A stretch of 64,000 nt of DNA from Dactylellina haptotyla (lineage: Eukaryota; Ascomycota; Orbiliomycetes; Orbiliales; Orbiliaceae). The translations under genes were made by a program, and so were the position numbers. Location of the stretch: positions 124,001 through 188,000 of the forward strand of contig CM062383.1 in the NCBI GenBank assembly GCA_031310005.1, in the 5' to 3' direction. Shown one piece after another: positions 24,755 through 35,429 of the stretch; positions within the stretch are counted from its first letter, which is position 1; each line of letters opens with the position of its first letter. Under the pieces are notes generated by a model. That model had not been told where the DNA came from. It ran no database searches and saw nothing but the letters and a program-made list of their open reading frames with translations.

Positions 24755-27564
24755 ATGAAGCTGCTCATACCGTCCTTGCTACTCTATGGAGCACGCGGCG
24801 TCCAGGCTCACAGTGCCGCGAAACGCGATTACGACTATTTCCACTTGAATAGCGCCTTGTCAGTGTAAGTATTAACATTCATATCTTCGTACCTTCGGTT
24901 ATTTGGGATATAGTACTAAGAAAGTTTTAAATAGGAGTGATGCTCAGAATATCGTATCACAGATGCTTGGCAGGGCGGCGGTAACCAGTGTTCTAAGCTC
25001 TGCTATCGCCTGTAATCAGCCGGATGGCACCACCTGGCCCATAAGAGCGACTATCGCGGCCGGGGGCTCCATTACCTTCAACTGGGAGACCTGGCCGTCA
25101 GACTTCAAAGGACCCTCTATGACCTACCTCGCTTATTGCAATGGCGATTGCTCTAATCCGAACACTCTTGACTTTTTCAAGATAGACCAGGATGGATATC
25201 ATGCAGATGGAACCTGGGCAAGCGATTCTTTGGGATCTGGAAGTGTCTACACCCTTACTGTTCCATCTAATCTACTCCCCGGAAACTATCTCATGAGGCA
25301 CGAGTTTTTAAACCTCAATAGTGCCTCTGTGGTGAACGGAGCGCAGGTAAGCCTTTATCAAAGCAATAGTAGAATTCATTGAAGTTAATTTTTAAATCCA
25401 CCCTTAGTTTTATCCAATGTGCGCCGCTATTCAAATTACAGGGTCGGGAACATCAAAGCCGACAAACACTGTTCGGTTTCCAGGAGCATACAGCTTGCTA
25501 GATCCTGGTATTCTCGTCAATATCAATAATCTCTTAAAGGGGGGATCATATTCTCTCCCAGGACCAGCCCGTAAGATCTCTTATCATCTATTACAAATGA
25601 CATTCTTTACTAACAAGCCATAAACAGTTGTTTCTGGTGCATCACCGCATGTTTACATGCCCGAATCTTCGGTCAAAGAGACGACTTCTGCTGCTCAAAG
25701 CGTCCCTGCTTCAGCATCTTCAGGCTCAATCCCCAGCTCTTCCTCAACTCAGCCGAGTACTTCTTCTGTCACAAGTTCGCTAGTCCTAGCTACATCTGCA
25801 ATATCTAAAGTCGCAGCTGGAGGGCAATGCGGTGGCTTATGTAAGGCACCTACCACTCACCAACTCAAGTAATCTCTACACATTAAGCTAATATCATATC
25901 TAGTGTATTCTGGATCCAAAGAATGCGTCGCCGGTTATACATGTCAATACCAGAGTCCGACGTACTCGCAATGCGTTATTGATGCAAACTATAGTTCAAG
26001 TAGTATCACTTCATCGACTTCTTCAGCAAATTCACCGTCGTCAGCATCATCAATATCCTCTACAATAGCCACCCCTTCGAGGCCTTCCACTTCATCTGAA
26101 ACTCAAAATACATCTCTTTCAACCGTCCCAAATCAAGTGAATATACCTGCGTCGTCAAGTACCAAAGCTAGCTCCACCTCGACATCATCAATTTCTCTAT
26201 CTTCTACTACTACAGCATCTAGTACAGCTGTTTCGAGTTCCTCCAGCCTTGTCGTCTCCCCGGCAGCTACAAGTTCTCAGTCATCAAGTACTTCGAACAC
26301 CAAATCGTCAGCCGCATCGACGACAAGCGTGCCGAGCTCTTCGACAGCTGCCTCAACCTCCACAACATCACTTTCTAGCACAAAAGTATCATCTTCTTCC
26401 CTATCTGCAACCACGACAGCTCTTGCTGTTGGGTATGCCCAATGCGGTGGAAACTCTTACGTAGGACCGACAGTCTGTGCTGCTGGATATTACTGCGCTT
26501 ATTCCAGTGATTGGTATTCGCAATGTTTACCAGGGACAGATCCTAGCGCAACATCAACTGATACCGCCAGCGCTACACCGGTCGCTGCTGGATATGCACA
26601 GTGTGGCGGAATCGGGTACTCGGGCCCGACCTCATGTGCTGCTGGATACTATTGCTCTTACACGAACTCATACTACTCCCAGTGCGTACCAGGCACCGAT
26701 CCAAATGCCGGCCTGGTTGTGACGTCTACAACAATGACTACGAGTTCCAAAACTTCCAGCACACAGGCAACAAGTTCTACCCCAGCGGCTGCAGGCTATG
26801 CGCAATGTGGAGGCATTGGATTCGCTGGAGCAACCACTTGCGTTTCGGGTTATTATTGTGCATATTCGAATTCATACTACTCTCAATGTATACCTGGAAG
26901 CGATCCGAACGCATATACATCATCAAGTGCTTCAAGCACGATTTCAACCATTATCACTTCAAAAACATCCACGACATCAACATATTCCACTCCCACTCCC
27001 ACTCCCACTCCCACACCCACTTCTACACCCACTTCTACACCCACTTCTACACCCACTTCTACATCTACTTCTAAATCTAGTTCCTCTACGCCTGCTTCTC
27101 CCACGTCCACCTCATCTACATCTACATCCTCCAGCTCTACTTCTTCTATATCCCCAACTTCGTCCAAGTCATCTAGTTCTTCGACTTCATCATCTTCCAT
27201 TGCACCAACTACATCTTTATCATCTTCTACCAAACTTTCGTCAACGACTACGACGTCGACTTCGACTACCTCTACCTCCACCAGTACCAAGACATCATCC
27301 ACTTCGGCAGCGGCAACAACCACACCCGCGGCCGCCGCTTACGGACAGTGCGGTGGTTCCGGCTGGGCCGGCAGTACCACTTGCCAGGAAGGTTATTTAT
27401 GTACCTATTCTAACAACTGGTGGTCTTCTTGCCAACCTGATCCAGCATACGTTCAACCCGGTGGACAGTGCGGCGGCTGGTTTTACAACGGTGCTACGCA
27501 GTGTACGAAGGGGTACACTTGCAAACAGGTCAACATGATATATTCGCAATGCGTGGCATCCTAA
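24755..27564 (+). CDS. AA9-like secreted protein with six CBM1 modules and an altered copper site
   Basis: 852 residues from exons 24755-24864, 24935-25346, 25408-25570, 25628-25840 and 25904-27564. Signal peptide cleavage after VQA (residue 18) would leave His19 at the N-terminus, as in AA9 lytic polysaccharide monooxygenases. AA9 landmarks follow: [22 protein letters not shown]-like [18 protein letters not shown] and NGAQFYPMC. The residue aligned with the second copper-brace histidine is Phe94 (WPSDFKGP instead of the usual S-H-x-G-P). The second-sphere histidine of 'LHSA' is Asn165. Gln174 and Tyr176 remain. Six CBM1 cellulose-binding modules (QCGG...C..GY.C......YSQC) follow, separated by Ser/Thr linkers: split at 25820-25970, then near 26440, 26599, 26812, 27346 and 27466. 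Most fungal CBM1 proteins have one. Cellulose binding is likely; oxidative catalysis is doubtful. Confidence 0.85.
26990..27062 (+). repeat. Pro/Thr linker tandem repeats in the CBM1 gene
   Basis: CCCACT hexamers pass into a 12-mer CACCCACTTCTA unit repeated about four times. They encode (PT)n and (PTST)n linker between CBM1 modules 4 and 5. Slippage-prone. Confidence 0.85.
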
Positions 27565-27732
27565 TTCTCGCGATCTTTCAATTAAATTAATGGCGCAGTC
27601 TGTTTTCATATGTACATTATAGATTTTATTCAATACCCACGGCGTTAGTGTATAGATATTGCAGAACTAAAATACAATTAGACTTATCTCCTTAAATTTT
27701 AATATACAGAGTTCATGGTAAAATGAGCTAAA

Positions 27733-28996
27733 TTACAACAGTAGAATTCCTGCCGCCCAAGTGCTCACTAGAGCAACCACAGCCCAGCTCACGCCAAATC
27801 TTACACCTGCTCCTGTCTGACTAGGTCCAGCTGGTGCCGCGGTAGTAACAGTTGCATTGCTCCCACTGCCGCTACCAGAATTCTCAACGAGACCATCTAA
27901 CAGTGCTCTGACCTGCACAGCCCCTCCACAAGTCGGTGCATCATAATCAATCGTCCAGACGCTGATAGCAGACTTGCACTGTTTGATAACATCTGTTTCG
28001 CCGGGTAAATCGCAATCGCCGTTGATACAAGTATTCACTCCTGGAGAGGTGGAATTGCTCGCCCAGTTGAAAATTCCCGTCTCTTCGTTGAACGCCGCAA
28101 AGTTTGTCGACGCGCCGCCTGTAAGCCTCGAATGCACAAAGGCGGGGTCGACACAGATCTCTTTTGCTAGGGCCGAAGTTTTTGTGGCGATGTATGGGAA
28201 ATTGACATTGAGCCCGTAGCCGTATGGAAGGAGGCGCTGGTTGCTACCTGCGCCTTTATTTGCGAGCTGGTTTACAACTTTGGTAGCTAGTTTTCCGATA
28301 ATGGTAGCCGGGTCTGAACTGCCGGTATTGTTGACGGAAGTATATTTTCTGTCCAAGATGTCGCTGGCAGAAAATGCGATTGCGGGTATACCTCTGCTAA
28401 CCGCTGCGTACGCTGCACCAACCGTCCCGGAGAGTGTGAAAACAAATGGACCAGCGTTAGATCCTTCATTTGGACCAGTGACGATCAAATCCGGGTCAGA
28501 GCCGTTGAAGATTCCCTTTCGCTTGACTAGATAGTCCAGGGCGAAGAATGTCACAGCGGCCGGAGTTCCATTGTAGTACCAGATATGCGAGTCCATTGGG
28601 TCAGAGCCGAACTAGATGATCGAAAATATCAATAAAAAACCCGTGATATTAGAAATGAGGGTACCTACGGAAGGAGCACCCGCCGGTACGGTGTCAAACT
28701 GTCCAGGACGAGATAGCTTTGCTTCAGCAGAGAAGACGGTTCGCCCGCCCTGTCCCGATTGCTGTTCTACAGGCGCAACGATATACGCATTGTGACCATC
28801 CGCTCTTAGAGCTTTGTAGAACTCCCTACCAACACGATAGCTGTTAGAGATATATGTAGATTGTAAACAGAGATCGGTGTTACCTGATATTTGCCGTCGC
28901 CCAACCGTCATCGTTGTTGATGATAATGTTAAGGGAGGCACCAAGACTGCAGGTCAAGGCGAGCGAAACAGCCGTAGCTAAATTGAGAAACTTCAT
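27733..28996 (-). CDS. SurE-family acid phosphatase, secreted and probably GPI-anchored
   Basis: 382 residues; exons 28996-28884, 28825-28669 and 28611-27733. Introns start GTAACA and GTAGGT. Signal peptide MKFLNLATAVSLALTCSLGA. The SurE metal motif is INNDDGW (Asp29, Asp30), followed by AAYIVAP-like YIVAPVEQQSG and the conserved VTGPNEGSNAG loop. SurE proteins hydrolyse nucleotides and other phosphate esters; secreted fungal versions are acid phosphatases. The C-terminus has an NSGSGSGSN-rich segment followed by a hydrophobic end (WAVVALVSTWAAGILLL), fitting GPI attachment. It converges on the CBM1 gene with only 168 bp between stop codons. Confidence 0.88.
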
Positions 28997-30775
28997 ATTT
29001 GCAAATGCTTTCGCGCTCTGAAACCTCTATTGCTGAAAAGCAACTGAGATAATCGCGGGATATGAGGATTGTACGCCAAAGATATTCGAAATTCGAACCG
29101 AAAAGGCAGCAACCAGTTGCACCTAGAGGAAGTTCCACCAAGTCAGCGCTACGAGAGAATCAAAGCGGGAATGAAAGTCCTTAAAACTGTTTAAAAAAAG
29201 GTAGACAGTCTCTCGCAAGGAATTTTCCTCTCTCTCGCTGATTATTGTTGGGTTGCGAAAGTTATTATATAAAGTTCGCGCCGAGACATCCGCGAACCCA
29301 TGCGAGTTATCTAATCAACAAGGAAACGTGCGAAAGCTTATTCGTCGTGCCCACGATAGTGTAACAATTGAACCAAAGAATGGCCTCCACCTGCCTAAAT
29401 AGCGCCAATGGCATAGAACAAACGGGAGTGGCAAGAGAAAAAACAGCGACGCATCTGATAACGGAGCCGTTGGGCAGGGGCGTCGAGTGGAGTTATTCCG
29501 CTCGACATGTCTTGGATCGAAGATACCTGGATTATCTAGTCCTCGACTTATTGTTATTGCATGTATGGGAGCAATTTACTTAACCCTATTTCGATGAATG
29601 TTGAACGTTTCAAGAAGTTAGAAACACCTTCCCCTGCGCTGCCTAGAAATCCGAGTATCCGTCGGCCGGATACATGTGCGGGCTTGAAGAACAGCCAACT
29701 GCCGTATCACGGATCGATCAGCAGCTTCAAATGCGGGGTGGAAACCAGGCTCGACGCTGCTAGTGTCACACGACGCGAGCTTTTTCTTCAAGGAACAAGA
29801 CGGGGGGCAAGTTCCGGAATCCGAGCCCTTTTCCTGACTTGCCGATTGATGCTGAGAAGGGTGCCTTGCATGAGCTTTGATGATGTGTTGTCGGATTCGG
29901 GCTAAAAATACAGCACCGCTCCGACATTCACCTGGTAAAGTAGCCATTTTCTAAATTCGGGAGGTTCTTCGTTAGTAGTTTATGCTAACGGAAATTTACC
30001 AATTGAGAGCAGGAAGTATATAAAAAAAATAACACGCGTTGATGTATCTTAAAGTCCGTTTTAACTGCCTATAGATGATGTAGAATTATATAGCCCGAAA
30101 GATGATATCAACCCGAGCCTTTCAGACAATCTTCAATCCATTACACGGCAAATCCCATATCAAGATCTCCATCTAAGTCATAGAATTCAAGCAGAACTCA
30201 AAAGCAACTCTTCATCTCCCAAAAACTCTTCCACTAGTTGTGATATGGCGGGGGAAGACTGATATACCTAATGCTAGCAATGCACATCCCATTTTCAATC
30301 GATTGTAATCCCTATATCGACAGAAAGGATAAGCCTTTTTTGATCTTGCATATCCTAACAGTACATGTACATACTATAGCCTCAAAACAAGTATACAGTA
30401 ATAGTTTTGCATACAATAACATACTTATGACGCAAATCTGGGGACTGAGTCCCACAACGGATATTTTCTACTTTTGAGTGGACTAGGTCCCAAGCTGAAG
30501 TTCTAAAAGTCAGTGCGTGATATTTCAATAGTAACCCGACCAGCCAATTACTATCGTGCAATGTATTTGTAGTCATATTGACTGGCTGGAATGCCCGTGT
30601 AGGTCCCATCTGCGCAAAAGGGAAAACTGAATATTTTGCGTTGCCGTGTGGTCTGGTTTCTTTGCTTCTTTCTCGCTTCGCCGGCCCAAAAAAATTTCGA
30701 GCTCCAACTTTCGTTCAATCCGCAAAATACACCTTCAACATCAACCGAATACATCGACGGTCTACAACTCCCACA
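28997..30775. other. Intergenic, 1.8 kb, no supported gene
   Basis: Separates the accessory left part from the conserved RPF1-ARB1 block. Overlapping open frames on both strands at 29561-29947 show no motif. Promoters of the SurE gene and RPF1 must lie here. Confidence 0.45.
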
Positions 30776-32107
30776 ATGCCGTCGAAGCGCCTCCCGAAGC
30801 TCTCGTCCACCTCGGCGACGGAAGCGGCCCCGTTCAATATCAAGAACAAGCACCGCAGGTCCACTCACAATGTCGCGCTGCGGTCCACGATCGCCCGAGC
30901 CAAGCGCCAGGCCCGCTTCGATCGCAGAAAAGCGGAAACCAAAGACCCCAGCCTACGAAGGGAGAGATTGAAGCAGAACGTCCCACAGACGTTGGACTCA
31001 AAGAGAGTCGCGGTAGAAAATCCATGGGTGCCCAGCGCTGAACTATTGGAGCGGGCGAAGCGGAAACGGGACGAGATGGAGGGTACCGAGAATGATAGTC
31101 CCAAGGGAGAAGATGAAGATGAAGAGAGCAGCGATGAAGATGTCAGAGCTCATATGAAGGATAAGGCGAAAGATTTGTCTACCAATATCGAAGGCGCAGA
31201 AGATTCCGAAGACGAGGAGGTGGACGAGGATAAAGATCAAGACGACGACCTGGGCTCCCTCTACGACTCGGACTCGGACGTAGAACCCTCCTCGAAGCGC
31301 TCCAAACCATCGAAAGCTCCAAACCCGCCAGCAAAACCTTCCCTCTCGTCCACCCTCCCCGAAGAAACTCTCAATGCCCTCCTCTCCCTCATCCCGCACC
31401 CGACAACCCCTCCCAAACTCCTCCTCACAACAACCCGTATGGCCCGCCGCCACGATCTCTACAAAACACTAACCACCCTCCTCCCAAACGCCACCTACGT
31501 CCCCCGCGGCTCCCGCTTCACGATCCCCCAAATCGCCTCCTTCGCCACAAACCGCGCCTACACCCACCTAATAGTCGGCCTGGAAGACTCCAAACACCTC
31601 CACGGCCTAATCATGATCCTCCTCCCGCACGGCCCAACCTTCCACTTCTCCCTCACCAACTTCGCAGACGGCAAAGCGATCCAAGGCCGCGGCGTGAACA
31701 CAAACCACATCCCCGAACTCATCCTGAACAATTTCACAACCCCGATCGGCCGCCTCACCGCCTCGCTGTTCCAATCGCTGTACCCGCCGCAACCGCAATT
31801 CCAAGGAAGACAGGTGGTAACCCTGCACAACCAGCGCGATTACATCTTCTTCCGTATGCATCGGTATATTTTCCGCGCCGTGGACACAGAATCCAAAGGC
31901 AGCAGGGGGGATAGGACTACCGGTGCAGAACAGGTAGGCGTGGGCGGACAACGTGCGGGAGAGGATTTAGGTATCAGAGTTGGATTGCAGGAGTTAGGGC
32001 CGCAGTTTACATTGAAGCTCAGACGGGTGGAGAGAGGTGTATGCGAGGGGGTGGAGTGGGAGTGGAAAGGACGGATGGAGAAGGACCGCAAGATGTTCCA
32101 TTTGTAA
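30776..32107 (+). CDS. RPF1: Ribosome production factor 1 (Brix domain)
   Basis: Intronless, 443 residues from the ATG at 30776. The upstream in-frame region is open but is 5' UTR-like, and MPSKRLPKL fits the family start. The basic N-terminus contains NIKNKHRRST and ARAKRQARFDRRK. An acidic middle (GEDEDEESSDED, DEDKDQDDD) is followed by a Brix domain from about residue 215 (LLLTTTRMARRHDLYKTL, YVPRGSRFTI, HLIVGLEDSKHLHG, GPTFHFSLTNF). Rpf1 works in the nucleolus in 27S pre-rRNA processing and 60S assembly. Its 3' end converges on RIX1. The strong C-rich codon preference in the Brix region differs from the accessory genes to the left. Confidence 0.93.
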   Translation: MPSKRLPKLSSTSATEAAPFNIKNKHRRSTHNVALRSTIARAKRQARFDRRKAETKDPSLRRERLKQNVPQTLDSKRVAVENPWVPSAELLERAKRKRDEMEGTENDSPKGEDEDEESSDEDVRAHMKDKAKDLSTNIEGAEDSEDEEVDEDKDQDDDLGSLYDSDSDVEPSSKRSKPSKAPNPPAKPSLSSTLPEETLNALLSLIPHPTTPPKLLLTTTRMARRHDLYKTLTTLLPNATYVPRGSRFTIPQIASFATNRAYTHLIVGLEDSKHLHGLIMILLPHGPTFHFSLTNFADGKAIQGRGVNTNHIPELILNNFTTPIGRLTASLFQSLYPPQPQFQGRQVVTLHNQRDYIFFRMHRYIFRAVDTESKGSRGDRTTGAEQVGVGGQRAGEDLGIRVGLQELGPQFTLKLRRVERGVCEGVEWEWKGRMEKDRKMFHL

Positions 32108-32628
32108 GAAAGAAAGAAAAAAACAGAAAGAAAGAACGAGAGGAAATTATCTGTTACTGGGTGTACGATATATATATTGTTACTATACTTGTGTGTGTGG
32201 TGGGTCTGGAGTTTATATCGGGTATATATTCAATTTAAACTAGCGGTTATATAAAAGTTTTCTAATACAGAAAAGTTTACGTTTTCACCATATTATTTTC
32301 GTAAGAAGAGTTGGAGAGTATACACCGTAGAATGATATTATGACTATAACATTATCATCTATATAAAAACGGAACCAACCCCATCATCATCATCATCCTT
32401 CCCTTTTTTTTCTCAAAAAAACAAAATCGTTTCTCATACTCCTACACATCCATAAAGAAGAAAAAAAAGAAACATAGGTAATAATAATAATAAAAATCCC
32501 TATAAAAAAAAGGAAATCTCCTACTGGAAATAAAAAAGAAAAGAAAAATATAATACACAATCTTGCCGTTTGCCCAAACTATACCCACAACCTGTATATA
32601 AGAGGGTATACCGACTGGACCACCGCTA
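32108..32628. other. Convergent 3' regions of RPF1 and RIX1
   Basis: Low-complexity purine and A-rich tracts (AAGAAAGAAA, ATCATCATCATC, long A and T runs). Probably UTR and polyadenylation sequence; no gene. Confidence 0.55.
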
Positions 32629-35190
32629 CTACTCCTCATCACTCCCCATGACAATCTCAGGTATATCCGCATCATCGTCGTCGCTGTCGTCTGCATCCGG
32701 ACTGCTCCCACGATTGAGCACTCCCATCCCCAGCGGGCTCCGCCCGTCATCCATTTTAACCCGTTTTCCTTCCCTACCCAGTTTACCATCCGCACGCTCA
32801 TCCTCGGCTTCGAAGATACTCATGCTCTGCCGCAGCGGGCTGGGGGGTAATGCGGCGTGAACACCGCGTCCGGGGGAAGGCATGGGCATAAACATGTTTC
32901 TGTTGCTGTCACCGTTGCTGCCGGTGCCGTTCGCGCCGTTTCTAGGCGTGGTTGAGTTGGGAATACTCGGTGGCGGGGACATGGCTCCCGCTAGTTGTTG
33001 ATGGTTCGAATTGGATTGGGTTACTGGAGGTGCGGAAGGTGGAGGTACGGGAACCGCAGCTTTCCCTTTCGGTGATGCGGGTAGTTTTGCGTGCTGGGGG
33101 ACCGGCGCCGGTGGGGGTTCCGGGTAGCTTTCTTCCTCTGGCGTGGTGGTCGACATTGCGATGTCTACGACTTCGGGTTGGGAGATGACTTCGTCTAAGG
33201 ATGCGGTGGTGGGTTGCGGGGAGCCGGCCCAGAAACGTCCGTCGACAGGTGAGGAGAGGATGCTGCTTCTGTCGTCTGGGAAGTTTGTGTTTGCGGGCTT
33301 GACGACCTGCATGCGAGGGTGGAGCGTTCCCTCTACGGCCATGTTTAATATGATTTCTTGATCGGTGAGAGCGGTGGTGGTAATCTGGATGTCTCGCGCG
33401 TGAACGGCCATGAGATGGGGTAGCAGACTGCCGCCGCGCTTCTTGGTTGCCGGGTATAAAACGGCAGCGAGGAGGCCGGGTGTGTGGCCGGAGAGGACCA
33501 TTGTTCGCTCGATTTTGGAGCGAGTTTCGGAGGGGATGGAGGTGGAGGGGATGTTGAGTATCACGGCTGTGAGCAGTGTTTTAGCAGATTTCACGAGAGG
33601 TGTGTCGTCCGTATCGCTGGTGATAGAAGGAGTTAGACCGCCTTTGAGGAATTGGTCGGCGTGCATGCTACTGGCGGCCGGGGTGTTGGCTTTGTTCTGC
33701 GGGGTGGGGGCCTTGCGCTTTTTGTACGTCGAGGTGGAGCCCGATGAGGTTGGCTGGATGAGCAGCATGGAGCCCGGGGTGCTGACGGGCTCTTTGGTGA
33801 TGATGACGGGGGGAGGAGGGGGGATGATGTCCTCGCAGGCAGCGGAGAGGGTCTCCAGCAGTGGGTGGACGTCCTTTTGAGAGAGGGTACGGCCGACGAG
33901 GGCGAGACAGTGGGAGAGGGCGGCGTACAGCTGGGCGCGCACCGGGGAGTGATGCTTGGACGTATTGAAGGCGAAGGAGAGCGGGTGGAGGAACTGGAGG
34001 GCCAGCGAGGGGCAGTGGCCGGACAGCCGCGAGACAGCCGCGGAGAGCACGAAGACGGCGGACTGGAGCACGGCCGGGTAGGCGGAGAGCAGCAGATGGT
34101 AGCTGGCCGGGGGGCTGGCCGGGTTGGGCTTGGTAAGAGGGTGGACGGCGAACAGGCGGTCGAGGAGGCCCAGCAGCGGGGAGAGCGGTATCGACGGAGG
34201 GGGGCTGCTGGAGGCCGGCTGGGCGAGGAGGGCTTCTATCACGCCTAGCAGAATGCGCACCCGCCGGATACCGATGCGCTCGGGGGACAGCAGGTGGTCG
34301 GCATCCCCGTTGCCGTGCTGTTGGTGGTTTCTGGCGCTGTCGACGTCCTTTTCCTCGATGATGGACTGGAAGAGGACGTCGCAGGTCCGGTCCGCGGTGT
34401 CTATGGCGTCCCTGAACAGCTTGACCCACTCCTCGCCCTGGGCCCGGGGCTGGGCGCACCTGACGAGGGCGACGTGGACAGCCGTCGCAGCAGTTATCAC
34501 ATCATCGGGTGCTCTGTCGTCGTCGGCGAGGAGGATGGAGCGGACGAGGTCGAGGGTCTTCTGGTGCTGGGGGCGGAAGGTGGTCGGGTGGGTTCTCAGT
34601 ATCTGGGCGATGGAGTGTAAGACGGGCAGGAGGTGGTCTTGCGATACAACGGCGAGGGCGAGGAGGTGCTGGCAGAAGGTGGGCAGGTGCGGGGAGGTGA
34701 GCTCGCGGGTGAGGGCGGGCTTGGAGGTCGTCAGGACGAAGATGCGGGTGAGGGTAGCGATTGCTCTCTCAGTGGAGAACTCGGGTCTCTACATTATAAC
34801 ATCGGTTAACTATCTATCTATCTATCTAGTGTATAGATATAAGGTACGTACGGTGACCATCTTGAGCAGCATGGGCATCCACGGCGCTACATTCTGCAAG
34901 AAAGACGGCGAGGACTCGACACCCGCCTTGACGAGACAGACACCGGCCCATCGCGCGGGGGGCACTCTGCTCTGTAAGAGAGACGATATGCGGGTCTTCA
35001 GCTTGTGCAGCAGGAGAGAGGTCTCGGCGGAGTAGCGCCCACCCGCCGCGACGAGGGCGGAGGCATCATCCAGCAAGGACGAGGAGGAGAGCAGGTCGAG
35101 CGGGAGGGCGATTTGGGTGTGCAGGCTCTTGTCGGGGACGGACGACAGCTGGGCGACGGCGGCGGACAGCCGGGCCACCACTCGCTCCAT
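32629..35190 (-). CDS. RIX1: Pre-rRNA-processing protein Rix1
   Basis: 832 residues, exons 35190-34852 and 34788-32629; the intron starts GTACGT. The N-terminal RIX1 domain is helical-repeat like (MERVVARLSAAVAQLSS, PPARWAGVCLVKAG, NVAPWMPMLLKMVTRPEF). The C-terminal third is Pro/Ser-rich and disordered and ends in a strongly acidic stretch (DADDSDDDDADIPEIV). Rix1 forms the Rix1-Ipi1-Ipi3 complex, which with Rea1/Mdn1 drives late 60S maturation and ITS2 removal. It is head to head with YPP1 (239 bp between start codons) and tail to tail with RPF1. The intron carries a TATC/GATA tetranucleotide run. The assignment rests on the N-terminal domain and architecture. Confidence 0.85.
34811..34829. 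repeat. (TATC)n in RIX1 intron
   Basis: About five tandem TATC units inside the single RIX1 intron. Similar TATC/TACC runs lie in the first two YPP1 introns (about 35444-35473 and 35616-35636). Confidence 0.9.
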
Positions 35191-35429
35191 TTTGTTAATC
35201 TGAGAATATCAGTTATATAGTCATAATGGCGCGGGGGGGAGGAGATGATCGTGTTTCTGAGGAGCGACGTTGTCATGCGATAATTCGTCTATTTTTATTT
35301 TCTATTTTTTGATATTTTATTTTTTTATATCTTTTTTTTTAAAGGTCCGCATTGGGGAACGCGTCTGCTAAGATCCCGGCAACAAGCACAACCTGGCCAT
35401 CTTCTCTCTTCCTCATCAACATTCTCGCC

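Noticed and set aside
26883-27323. Minus-strand Val/Asp/Glu-rich open frame, and plus-strand His/Leu-rich frames at 26601-27538
   Set aside because: Shadows of the Ser/Thr/Pro linkers of the six-CBM1 gene; no independent motif.
33410-34700. Plus-strand Gly/Arg/Val-rich frames
   Set aside because: Antisense of RIX1; high GC leaves long accidental frames.
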